64,000 bases of DNA, taken from positions 1,488,001 to 1,552,000 of the forward strand of contig JARFXM010000003.1 in the NCBI GenBank assembly GCA_029532625.1. Direction: 5' to 3'. Below are positions 1 to 9,432 of this stretch, one piece after another. Position numbers and translations under genes: made by a program. The stretch's first letter is position 1; every line of letters begins with the position of its first letter. The notes below the pieces were generated by a model. It was not told where the DNA came from and did no database searches. It worked only from the letters and a program-made list of their open reading frames with translations. This DNA is from Lomentospora prolificans. Its lineage: Eukaryota; Ascomycota; Sordariomycetes; Microascales; Microascaceae.

Positions 1-161
1 CTAAGTGGCGAGTTTTGTACATTGTGTTTGCCCTACTATCTATACTATACTTTGGAAGCATCAGCCAGATTAGCATAAAGCGTGTTTATAATTATCCATT
101 TATCGTCAAAATACATTTCATATCATTCCACATATCGTCTCGAAAGCGTACGTCGTATAGG

Positions 162-1297
162 TTACTCCTTCCAAGCCCTGTACACGATCCTGCATCCGTA
201 GGTCTGACCCTTCTTGAGCAGCACCATGCCCTTCCACTCGGGCTCGTTGGCTGCATTGACCCACCTGCTGGGCTCGACGCAGAAGCCGCTCCTCTTGCCG
301 CGGGCGGGGGCGCCCTCGACGGCGGGAACGTCGATGTACTTGCCGGTGTAGAACTGGAAGGCGGGCTCGGTGGAGAGGACCTCGAGGTGGACGCCGGTCT
401 TGGGGTGGTGGGCGGAGACGTGCAGGGTGAGGGGAGAGGATGCGCGGGTGTCGAGGGGCACGGAGGCCGGATCGGCGTTGGCGATGAAGCAGTCGTCGAT
501 GTCCGGGTCGACGGGGCCGAGGGTGAAGGGTTGGTTGGCGGTGACGGTGGGGAAGGGCGAGGGCCCGGCGGTGGGGATGCCGCCTTCGTCAACGGGGAGG
601 TAGGTGTTTGAGGCGAGGGTGACGACGGTGCCCTCGATGGTGGGGTCGCCGGAGAGGTTGAAGTAACTGGTTTTCGTTTCGGGTTGTGTAAGTAAACCTC
701 GGACCATTCCCTCTCGCACGTTGCACCTTTGGGATTTTTTGGAGCTACAAATAGGAACAAAGGGACTCACGAGTGGTTCGTCATGTTAATGACGGTCTCC
801 TCCGCACCCCCCGTCAACACAGCCGAGTAATCAATCTCGACAACCGTCACCTCTTTCCCGTCCACCTTTTGCGTAGCCGCTGTGTACACAGTCGTAGCCT
901 CGACGGTACCAGGGAAGCCCTCATCGCCATCCTCGCTCACAAGGGTAAACTGCACGGCCTCACCCTCGGCCTCGCCGTCCTTGAGACCGGCAATCTTGCG
1001 GACGCCAACGGGCTTGGGACCGTCCCAGACGCGCTTGCCCCAGCCGACGACGCCGCCGTGAAGGTTGTTAGGCCCGTTGTTGGCCGCGAGGGCGTAGGAC
1101 TGGCCGCCATTGAGGGAGTCGAGCTTGGCGCCGCGGATGCGGTTGGCGACGCGACCGATAGTCTCGCCAAAGTAGGGGCCGTTGTGGGCTTCGTAGTCGG
1201 CTTGGGTGGGGAAGCCTTGGACGATGTTTAGGTCGCCGATTTTGAGGCTTTGGAGGATGGCGCCGAGGGGGAGGAGGGAGATGGGAGCGTCGGCCAT
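162..1297 (-). CDS. Aldose 1-epimerase (galactose mutarotase) family protein
   Basis: Two exons on the minus strand, 771-1297 and 162-666. The intron 667-770 has a GTGAGT donor and CAG acceptor, and the splice joins ...NMTNHS to YFNLSG in frame to give 343 aa. The product should interconvert alpha and beta anomers of hexoses in the cytosol. Family signatures are visible in order: GRVANRIRGAKL near residue 48, NNGPNNLHGG near 75, NMTNHSYFNLSG spanning the splice (catalytic His), and GFCVEPSRWVNA near the C terminus (catalytic Glu). The length matches the family (about 330-350 aa) and there is no signal peptide. The start at 1297 is the first ATG and gives the standard N terminus. Which sugar it prefers cannot be told from the sequence. 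Confidence 0.93.
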
Positions 1298-3046
1298 GGT
1301 GGTGATGGTGGTTGTTGTTTGTGGAGGTCAAGGTGTAAGTTGTGGGTGGCGGGGTTGTGCGGGATAGTTCTGATGATGATGATGATGACGATGATGCAAT
1401 ACGTCTGGAGGTTAGGATGTGTATAGGGTCAATTCATCGAATAAAGGAGGAGAGATGAGTTTATATAGCTACTGTGGGATCTATGAGCTCTATTTCACAT
1501 CGAGATACTTTTCCATCGGACGGGGCGGATCCTCACTATTTTTCCCATTCGATTTCAGGCTATATGAGGGAGTACACGAGCGTCAAGTACATGTGGTGTC
1601 TCTTGTCATCCAATGCCTCAACTAGAAAGTTGCGCGGTACATCGTTGCACTGGGCGACATGGATACTATAGGAGCGACTAAGCAAACCCCTCTCTTTTGA
1701 ACTGCATCGTATTACAGGGCCTGTGAAAGGAGCTAGAAAGAAGGGGTGGTGGTCCAGAGCCAGCAACGAAAAGAACTCGCCCCTGGGAGACCCAGCTGCG
1801 CGGCGCGGGGATAAATGGGGAAATGGCTGCTTGTCTTGGATAACTTGTGTGCGCACCACATGCAGGCTGGTGACCAGTCTATTACGGCATAGTGCCTGGC
1901 GAGCGGTATTTTCTTCCTTTTTTTACTGTTACACATTTGCAAGGTATTATACGGATGAGAGAGAAACGATCAATCAACATGCTGGAGGAGCTGGCCCATT
2001 GGGACGGTTAGCTGTCAAAACGGGAAAAAATTCGACGAGATGGTGTGGAGGAAGAAATGCGCGACATCAATCCATTATCCTCAGGCAGGCTGCCCCACCA
2101 GAGCTATTAGGTTTTACCCCGAAAGGAGGTTAGATGTGGACCTCGTAGCTGGCTGGCTATCTTTTTAAGTTACGCACAGTCTTGGCCTCCTCACCCTCGT
2201 TCAGAGGATCAAGGTGCCCCTCCTTTTCATCGCAATCGCACCAAAGAGGACGACGAGGTAGGGAAAGTGAGGGGCGGGACTCGATGAGATAGGTCAATGG
2301 TAATAAAGCGTAACAGTATGCGCGGGGGTGGAAAGGGAGGGAATGGGAAAGACGGCGGAACGCGGAACGGGGACCAAGAGTTCGGAACCCGGGCCGTTGA
2401 GAGGTCAATGCTATGGTAATACGGGTTGCCATTGATGGAGGGGAAAGGATCGTCGGTGATGCGGAGACGGGGTTTTTTGTAAGTTGGGGATGAGGGCGAA
2501 TAGACGAAGAGAAGACGCGAGATTTACAGGTTTGGTTACTCCAAGGGGGCATCGAAGGAGATGCGCAGGCAAACAGAGGGCAATTGATCTCGGAAGGTGG
2601 TCATAATACTCACCGTCTTCTCCGATCATGTCGCTGGCAATGTCCTCAGTCTACGCCATACGGAATCCTCGCAGCCGTCGACATAAAATCCTCGCCCGTT
2701 CCGAGACGGCCGCAAAGAAAGTTATGGTTCATTCATTGGCGTTTGGATATTAAGACGTCTCTTCCGACCGTTTCCTCCGTGCTAATGCTATTTAATCCTA
2801 CACTCAACTTTTGGGCTTTTTTTTTTTTAATAATCCTGACCCCCGTGCTCTGCCCTCTTGTTTGTTCTTTCCCTTTAAGATTTCGAGTCCAGTCTGATCC
2901 CATATTTAGGCCTCAAAGAGACTCTGTGCCCTCGCACCGCGCGACGTAGATCAAAGCAGAAGATTCGTCAAGACACACACCGGATACGCACACGCACATG
3001 CACACGCACACGCACAGATATAAAACACCGCTACGCGCACACACTA
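1298..3046. other. Intergenic region, no gene identified
   Basis: About 1.75 kb between the epimerase start and the SDR stop. It holds a GAT/GAC trinucleotide tract near 1372-1394, a T-run at 2818-2829 and a CA-rich stretch at 2972-3020. The short open frames here (for example minus 2157-2552) have arginine/serine/proline-rich, non-conserved-looking translations. I see no gene. Confidence 0.6.
2972..3020. repeat. CA/CACG-rich simple repeat
   Basis: A run of ACACAC, CGCACACG and CACATGCACACG units just downstream of the SDR stop codon. It is an imperfect microsatellite and probably part of the SDR 3' region. Confidence 0.75.
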
Positions 3047-4087
3047 TCATGCCGGCCGGTAATAGCACTCGATATTCTCCCTCACGCTCTCTTCCAATGG
3101 CACCCAGCCCGTCCTGCCTATCCTCCTGAGCAACTCCCCCGCCTTTGTGTTGGGCATCTCCGTCTGATCCCAGCCTTGGTCCTCGAGCTCGACGAATATA
3201 CGATCGGGGTATAGCTGCCTCATGAGGGCGACGATCTGGAACCAACTGTACCTTTCCGCACAGGCAAATAGTCTTTGGCGGTCGACAGAGCTGTCGGTGA
3301 GAGCCACGAGATGGAGGCGGCCGGTGTCGCGCGAATCGACGAACCATTGGGGAAGAATCTTGTGTATTATCTCGTAGTCCTTGCCCTCGAAGAGCCGGAG
3401 AAGCATGCCCGAGGTGCTCCCTTGCTGGAACTCCGGCGCGAGAATAGGGCCGAGCACGGTATCGGCGAGGATGGCGTTAAAGGTAAACCGTGGCTTCTCC
3501 CGCTCGATCCACTCCCAGCAGCCCTTTTCGACCTTGACCTTGACGGCCATGAAAGGCGCCAGGCCCTTTTCGTCGGCGGTGAGGGTGCGATCGGCGGCAC
3601 GGGCGACGGCCTCGTCGTTCCAGGTATTCTCCGTCACGACGCCGGGGACGTTGGGGTTCGGGGTGTAGGCGGCCCAGATGGAGCTGGTGAAGGAAAAGGA
3701 TTTGACGGAAGAGGTCTTCTTGGCGGCGGAGAGTAGGGCGTAGAACCACTTCAGCTCCGCTGCCACGGTGCAATCGACGTCATCTACCTCGAGGTAGGTG
3801 GGACTCGCGACGGAGGCGACGCCAGAGACCCCTTGCAGGGCGACTTCCCAGGCGCCCTCGGCGCCGAAGTCGTTGAGCTGGACGAGGCCGAAGCGGTTGC
3901 AGCCGTAGCGGGCTTCGAAGAGCTGGGTGAGCCATTCGCAGCGGGAGATGTCGCGCACGGTGCCGCGGACTCGGTAGCCGGCGGCGAGGAGCTGGTCGGC
4001 TACATGGCTGGCGATGAGGCCGTTGACGCCGGTGACGAGGAAGATTGTGTTGGGACTCTTGGGCGGTGGGAAGGGGTCTCCGGCCAT
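3047..4087 (-). CDS. Extended SDR (NAD(P)-dependent epimerase/dehydratase-like) with altered catalytic site
   Basis: A single exon encoding 346 aa. The N terminus has the Rossmann dinucleotide-binding motif VTGVNGLIASHV (residues 18-29) followed by RGTVRD (41-46), as in fungal aldehyde/ketoreductases and dihydroflavonol reductase-like extended SDRs. The Ser/Thr part of the catalytic triad is represented by FTSS (133-136). Where the family has YxxxK, this protein reads FMAVK (179-183): the Lys is kept but the Tyr is Phe (codon TTC). The downstream helix (VKVEKGCWEWIE) is otherwise family-like, so this position is aligned with some confidence. The change would be expected to weaken or abolish classical reductase activity. 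The substrate is unknown. The gene stands alone, with no neighbouring biosynthetic cluster. Confidence 0.82.
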   Translation of the reverse strand: MAGDPFPPPKSPNTIFLVTGVNGLIASHVADQLLAAGYRVRGTVRDISRCEWLTQLFEARYGCNRFGLVQLNDFGAEGAWEVALQGVSGVASVASPTYLEVDDVDCTVAAELKWFYALLSAAKKTSSVKSFSFTSSIWAAYTPNPNVPGVVTENTWNDEAVARAADRTLTADEKGLAPFMAVKVKVEKGCWEWIEREKPRFTFNAILADTVLGPILAPEFQQGSTSGMLLRLFEGKDYEIIHKILPQWFVDSRDTGRLHLVALTDSSVDRQRLFACAERYSWFQIVALMRQLYPDRIFVELEDQGWDQTEMPNTKAGELLRRIGRTGWVPLEESVRENIECYYRPA

Positions 4088-4197
4088 TGCGTGTGTGTAT
4101 TTGTTTTACGGCGGGCGCGACTAGTATGGGCGGCCGGGATGGGAGGAAGGTTTCCCGGGCGTGGGGGAGGAAAAGCGAGGAGGAAGCAAGGGGGAGA

Positions 4198-4232
4198 AAA
4201 AAGAAGAAGAAGAAGAAGAAGAAGAAGGAGGA
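4198..4232. repeat. GAA trinucleotide repeat in SDR promoter
   Basis: An almost perfect (GAA)n tract, reading (TTC)n on the SDR coding strand, about 110 bp upstream of the SDR start codon. Polypyrimidine tracts of this kind are common in fungal promoters and leaders. Confidence 0.85.
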
Positions 4233-5225
4233 GGAGAGGGGTGTGATGTGGGGTAGACCAAGTAGGAATGAGAAGAGACGCGAGACTTGAGGATGCCAAT
4301 CAGGGAGGTGTCAAAACTGGAAATAGAGGGAAGAGAGAGATACTCGATTGGACTTGGCCGACGAGACGGAACTTCCTGGACTCCGGCTGAGAAACTGGAG
4401 CTGGTGCAGGCGCGATGAAGTAAATTGAATTGGGACTAAAAAATTCAAGGACCCAAGGGAGAAAAAAAAGAGTGGGGGAGAAGCTGGACGGTTGGAGAGA
4501 GACCAAGCGAAACTTCAGAGCTGGTGGGTTGGGAACCAAAATCAGTCGAATTGGTCTATAATTCTTCTCTCCTTTTGTCTCTCCCAACACGCGCCACCCA
4601 CCTTTTCCAGTTTTCGGAACAACCTTAAAACTTGTACTTGAGGAGGAAGCGAAGAGACATGGAAGCTTGATTGAATGAGAATACAGCTAAGAGAGGAAGA
4701 GGGAGAGAGAGAGAGATAGAGATAGGAGAGACCCCGTCTCCGGGGGGATTATCTCGAAATTGATCTAGCTTTTGATTTCTGGCTTTTCTGATAGCTACGT
4801 GTGTAATTGTCCGGGCGCAAGACACTCTGATTATTTGTTGATATATTATTGATACTGGCCCACTCTCTAGCCTCTATTCGCGCACTAGGCTTTTTGCACA
4901 AAAGATGGGATGCGGCGAAAGGACATGGAGACACCGCCGGAGCTGACAAGAAAAGGAACTGGACACGCCACATTGTGCCCCATGCTTGGGGCAAAAAGAT
5001 TTCTATTTTATTTCAGCTCGCTCGAATGTCTCCAGAATCGGGGAATAGTGAGATTCGGTGCAAGGGCATAGATCGAGGATAGAGCCAGTGGAAAAATAGA
5101 GAAGAAAGCCAGCGACCCAAGAAAAAGGGTTCCCAAGTGTCACGACCGGCAATGACAAGGGGGCATGCGGCATGGCGTTGGGGAAGACCGGTGATTAATA
5201 CCTGGGCATCGGGCTGATGGAGGCT

Positions 5226-5306
5226 AACGAGTGATAGCACTGGTATACTGATTGATAGTGATACTGAGTAATAGTTATATCAATGATAGTTATACCGAGT
5301 GATGGT
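5226..5306. repeat. Degenerate tandem TGATAGT/ATACTGA repeats
   Basis: Several imperfect copies of a 7-14 base unit (TGATAG, ATACTGA, TTATACCGAGTGATGG) follow each other over about 80 bases. No gene overlaps them. It looks like a decayed minisatellite. Confidence 0.6.
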
Positions 5307-6640
5307 TACGGCAGGAGACTGGAAGAGGTGGGTAGAGGAAGAATGACGACGTCCATGAGGGAAGCTGGGAGTCAGGGTCGAGACGACCTACGTGGTATGA
5401 CGATAGTGCTAGGCATCGGGCGATCTGGCGCTGGGCAATGGGGCAAAACGGGTGGTCCAAAGTGTAACTTGCCATTGATTCGGGAGTCCGCATGCGGTTC
5501 CGCGGGGGGGCTATGGAGCTGGGCTGAGGGGAAGAAAAGCCAAGGGAGCAACTCCATTCCGGCATAGTGCGAGAGAGATTAGAAGTCTGGTGGATCCGTG
5601 AGGGCGGAAGAAGACCCCGACTTGAGGGATTTGGGTCGCCCATGGCAGGTGGTGGGAACCACGATATAATACTTGGCACCAGTGAACCCGGACAGATATA
5701 GGGGACTGGGGGGTCGATGAATTGGAGAGAACATGAATGCATCAGGTCAGGTCCTGAATGATGCTTGCGTCTGCCGCACGACCTGGGGCTGAATGGGGAA
5801 GACCCATTCGATTGATGGAAATGTACTCGATTGAACTCACCTCGATTTCCCCGAGCGAATCGGGCACTGACTGCAGTGGCCTCGTGGATGAGTACACTGG
5901 TGCCAAGTATTATATCGTGGTTGATAAGAGATCAATTGAGGGGTCGAAGAATGGCCGGTTGCTCGGGCCAAGCACCCAAGCACCCTCAGGCCCAGGAATG
6001 GATGTGATGGTAGAAGTGCCGTCGGCGTCACCGTGTTAGCAAGGTTCCTAGTTTGTTCCATACCTTCCATCCACTGGATCAATAATGGTTTGCCAGCAGT
6101 CCCAGACACCCAACGTCCACGACCCTGATCATAACCCAGGAACGCTGGACCGATTGGCACAGAGGCTTTAAAACTGTGAGCCTGTGCCTGGCTTTGTTTG
6201 CTGTGGGCACCGACACCGAGACCGAGTGGCGAACTACAAGTACGTGCTGTGCTCTTTCGACGAGTCCGTCCAGACCCATAAGCCAGCCTTTGATGTCTGT
6301 TACTGCCCAGTCACCGATCTGTCGCAGCGGGTTGCTTACGACCACTCTCAACTGTTCCTCAACATTCCAGTCACAGCTTGGGGCTTTTACTTTTCATGAT
6401 CCAATCCGTTGCCAGCTGGCTTTCGCCTTAGCACCACAATTCCCCCTAATTGTATTGATCTATACAAGCCTGGACATATCATACTCTACTTTAACTTCCC
6501 TAATAAATCTGTATTCTGTTTTCCTCCCCTACTCTCCCTAATCACGACCCATTTGATGACGTACGATACTTGATTGATCCATTTCCCGTTCTTCCTGCAC
6601 TGGCATAGTCACGCACTGCCTCATTTTCTGCCCAACCACC

Positions 6641-7798
6641 ATGACCGAGCTCCTCCAGCCTCAGCCCCAAACAACGCCGAAACGAAAACGCAACCGACTA
6701 CCCGCTTCAAGCCCGTACGCCGACTCCTCATTCACCTTTGAGCTCCCCACCCGCTCCCTTCCGCGCTCGGTAGCATCCTCCGAATCCCGCGATCAGGCGG
6801 ACGCTGAAGATCTAAGCGCACAAAGCCCCGCAGCGAAAGTGGTAAATCAGTTCCGCAGTTTGGTGGTACTGGACAGTGGTAGCGGCGACGGCAAACCCAG
6901 CGCCAGTAGTACTAGCAGTAGGACTGGTAGGACGAGCGCTGCGAAATGCGGGGGCGGGGTAAGTGGACGGCACCAGCCAGCCCACCAGCCACCTCACACG
7001 GGCAGTCTACCGTCCTCAGGGTCCATATTCCCATCGCCCCAAGGGGCGTTTAATAAATCGACATCTGGTGTGGATACCGACGATAAGGCTCGAACCGACG
7101 GCGGCAAAACCCCCAAAATCACTGACCGGTTCGAGGGCACACCTGAGGACAACGAGGGCGATAGATTGGTTGCCCGAAAGCGACAGAGGCTTGACGAAAG
7201 CTTTTCCGGCATGGATCCAAGTCTGCCGAGTGCGCAGCCTGCACCAGGCGCGGAAAATTCAACTCCTACACCATCTATACTTAGTACTGAACGACCTACG
7301 AATGCTTCTACGATTATTTCTGAACCGGCGCAAGTTACTGCCGTGCGTCCAGAGTTCCCGGCGAATGCGCACAGAACTACCCCGGAGGCCGAGCCGCCAA
7401 AATCGAAAAAAGCCTCGCGAAAACAGCACAAGAAGCCCAAAGCAATGCCAGAAAAAGAAGAGGAGGAGGGGGCCGCCGAACCGGAAATTGTCGAGCCGAT
7501 ACGAGCAGCGCTAACTTGGCGCGAGGAGGAAATTACCGTCTATGACCCAGAAGACAAGGACGATGATGGCACAGGCATCAACGGTGTCGGGTTCCAACCG
7601 CCTCCTGCGGTGGCGCGCGCGATCGCCTTGAAAAAGAGGCAGCAACTTTTGACGTATAAAAAGATGGTGGATGGAGATGCGAGAGCAAAGAGGAATGAGA
7701 GGAGGAGAGGGCGGGATGCGGCGATTGCAAAGGAATCTGCACGGCGGAGGAGGGTGAGGTTCTTGTCACCCGAGGACGGGGTTGTGCCTCCTGGTTGA
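6641..7798 (+). CDS. Conserved fungal hypothetical protein, largely disordered, basic C terminus
   Basis: A single exon encoding 385 aa. I do not recognise a named domain. The N-terminal half is rich in Ser, Pro, Thr and Gly, with a basic cluster PKRKRNRL at residues 13-20 that could serve as a nuclear localisation signal. A Lys/Arg-rich stretch (about 255-270) precedes an acidic patch EKEEEEGAAEPE. The C-terminal third looks conserved: a segment around ITVYDPEDKDDDGTGINGVGF is followed by a helical, highly basic tail with RRRGRD and ARRRRVRFLSPEDG, which is a second candidate nuclear signal. I recall similar C-terminal segments in other Pezizomycotina proteins of unknown function. The function is not inferred beyond possible nuclear location. 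The ATG context (ACCATGACC) is good for a start. Confidence 0.72.
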   Translation: MTELLQPQPQTTPKRKRNRLPASSPYADSSFTFELPTRSLPRSVASSESRDQADAEDLSAQSPAAKVVNQFRSLVVLDSGSGDGKPSASSTSSRTGRTSAAKCGGGVSGRHQPAHQPPHTGSLPSSGSIFPSPQGAFNKSTSGVDTDDKARTDGGKTPKITDRFEGTPEDNEGDRLVARKRQRLDESFSGMDPSLPSAQPAPGAENSTPTPSILSTERPTNASTIISEPAQVTAVRPEFPANAHRTTPEAEPPKSKKASRKQHKKPKAMPEKEEEEGAAEPEIVEPIRAALTWREEEITVYDPEDKDDDGTGINGVGFQPPPAVARAIALKKRQQLLTYKKMVDGDARAKRNERRRGRDAAIAKESARRRRVRFLSPEDGVVPPG

Positions 7799-8135
7799 GT
7801 CACTGCCATGGTTATCTGCGTTTTCTGGCGTTACGACCGGAGTTTTGGGCTGGGTGTTGCGGCTATGGAAATCGGAATGCTCAACAGATTTGGTTACGAG
7901 CGGAATGCTTGGGAGTTGCGTCTCATTCGGGTGGTGTATTTTACGACTGTATGACAAAGGAGTAGAACCTGTCGGTTTCTTTGGCTTGCAATGATATATA
8001 TATATATATATATGTCTAGTGTACACGCAGAGTCTATTCAAGAGAGTCGCCTGTTGCTTCTTCAAACCAGCCTGAACAATGTCCTTTCCATCATAGGATA
8101 ATAGTACATATCAAAGTCACAAGAGCAGGCCAGCT
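7799..8135. other. Convergent intergenic region with AT dinucleotide repeat
   Basis: 3' ends of the disordered-protein gene (+) and COX20 (-). It contains an (AT)n tract at 7992-8013. No gene seen. Confidence 0.7.
7992..8013. repeat. (AT)n microsatellite
   Basis: About ten consecutive AT units in the 3' intergenic region between two convergent genes. Confidence 0.9.
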
Positions 8136-8748
8136 CTACCAGAACTTATACCATTTCTTCTTGGCCGCTTCTTCCAGTTGCTTTTTCCTCTCTTCTTCCT
8201 CTTTTAACCTCTTCTTCTCCGCTACGTCGGATTGGTGCACCTCCACGATGCGCTTCATCGATATCCGCTCGAGCCGCCTGAGGTACTGGCACCGTTCAAA
8301 GCCCAACGTCGCCCCTCCAAGGAATCCACCCACGGCCCAATTCGCCGCCTTGATCGGGGTACCTAAGATCGTCTTAGCAAATTGCCCATAGCCCATGGTT
8401 CTCTCCAAAATGGTAGAAAAGCTCACCTCTCCACACGAAGTGCAGACCACCTACTAACGCACCAGCAGCGATACCCATCATCAGGCCTTGCCTGCCGCAC
8501 GCGGACCTGTGCACCTGCATTATATCCTCCGGTTTTATCGTCTTGACGGCGTCGCCGAGCGTCACGCCCTGCTCGGGGAAGTTCTTTTGGAAGTCATCGC
8601 TCGAGAGGTTCTTCTCCTCTGTTGCCGAGGCGGTGGTGCTGGCGGGAGGCACCGGAGGGGGTTCGATAGGTCGGCCCCAGATGTGTAGGCGTTTGCCGGA
8701 TTGGTTCGTCTCGGGCTGCCGGTCGCCGCCCGTAGAGTCGGAAGACAT
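8136..8748 (-). CDS. COX20: Cytochrome c oxidase assembly protein COX20
   Basis: Two exons, 8427-8748 and 8136-8362. The intron 8363-8426 has a GTGAGC donor, TAG acceptor and GCTAAGAC branch-like site, giving 182 aa. Cox20 is an inner-membrane chaperone of Cox2 during complex IV assembly. Visible features are a Pro/Thr-rich N terminus and the conserved lead-in RSACGRQG. A first membrane segment, GLMMGIAAGALVGGLHFVW, is followed directly after the splice by a second, AANWAVGGFLGGATLGF, then a long charged coiled-coil-like tail rich in KKRLKEEEERKK. The hairpin of two close membrane segments is typical of the family. The chosen start is the Met at 8748. An in-frame upstream ATG at 8844 would add 32 residues. 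The gene is head-to-head with POL2. Confidence 0.9.
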
Positions 8749-8911
8749 GGCTTTGTGTGAATGATTGAACGCCGGGGATCGAGGGACGCTGTCTTCACGG
8801 AGCTTTTTCGTCTTGGGAGCTTTTTCTGGGTTCTCGCATGACATCGAAGTACAAAATGGTCTGTGCGCGTGGTGCGCCGAGCTCGGGTGATGTACCTTTC
8901 TTTGTTACTGT

Positions 8912-8943
8912 GTACGAAGTAGTACGAAGGTACGAAGGTACCG
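8912..8943. repeat. GTACGAAG short tandem repeat
   Basis: Three copies of GTACGAAG (8912, 8922, 8930) followed by a partial GTAC. Similar GTAC-rich motifs occur at about 36260-36298. Confidence 0.75.
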
Positions 8944-9036
8944 TGCCTCGACTTTTAATTGATTGAGCCTTGCAACCCCACGCGCGTAACTTTTGGGCCA
9001 TGGATTTCGCGTCCAGCGTTTTTCTGCTTCGGGAAA

Positions 9037-9042
9037 ACGCGT
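9037..9042. promoter_or_regulatory. MCB-like box ACGCGT, upstream of POL2
   Basis: An exact ACGCGT hexamer about 390 bp upstream of the POL2 ATG. In yeasts this is the MBF (Mbp1-Swi6) site that drives G1/S transcription of replication genes. Its use here is inferred from position and gene identity. Confidence 0.5.
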
Positions 9043-9354
9043 CTGTACCGCGACGAGCATTTTCCCATTAAACGCTGGTCGTGGTCCAATTGCGGCCCCT
9101 CTGTTTCGAACTTGACCGCATTGAACCTTGATCCAACAAAACTATACCCCTCGATAATCGACAACGACACATTCGTTTCTTTTTTTTTTTTTTTTGTTGT
9201 TTCTTGGAGTCTTGAGATATCAAACGAACAGACTAAAGATACCTGCCGAAAACGACGATAGACATTCACCTATTACTCTCATGCGTTCTACTTCCCGACG
9301 TCTTCCTCGGCGATACTTGTGACCTCCCCTCCCTTTTTTGAAGGGCAACTCAGA

Positions 9355-9360
9355 ACGCGT
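9355..9360. promoter_or_regulatory. Second MCB-like box ACGCGT, upstream of POL2
   Basis: A second exact ACGCGT about 73 bp upstream of the POL2 ATG. Two copies within 325 bp is more than expected by chance for a 6-mer, which supports a role in cell-cycle control. It could also fall within the 5' leader. Confidence 0.5.
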
Positions 9361-9432
9361 GGCCCGGGGGGAGATAGACACACAGAAACCACCGAAAAAG
9401 GCAAAGCAACAAGCAACGAAAGCCCGCCGACC

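Larger units (their letters stand above)
4088..6640. other. Intergenic region, no gene identified
   Basis: About 2.5 kb between the SDR start and the disordered-protein gene. It contains a GAA/GAG repeat (4198-4232), a GA-rich tract (4693-4730) and degenerate TGATAGT/ATAC repeats (5226-5306). Many short open frames exist but none has recognisable conserved content or a consistent splice structure. The first 100-200 bases are presumably the SDR promoter. Confidence 0.6.
8749..9432. other. Shared divergent promoter of COX20 (-) and POL2 (+)
   Basis: 684 bp between the two start codons. It contains a GTACGAAG short repeat, two ACGCGT boxes, a T15 run (9180-9194) and pyrimidine tracts near POL2. 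It is likely to carry both promoters and the 5' leaders. Confidence 0.7.

Noticed and set aside
2157..2629. Minus-strand frames of 131 and 72 residues with a possible GTGAGT donor after MIGEDG
   Set aside because: Ser/Pro/Arg-rich composition, no partner exon that continues a coherent protein, and no family resemblance.
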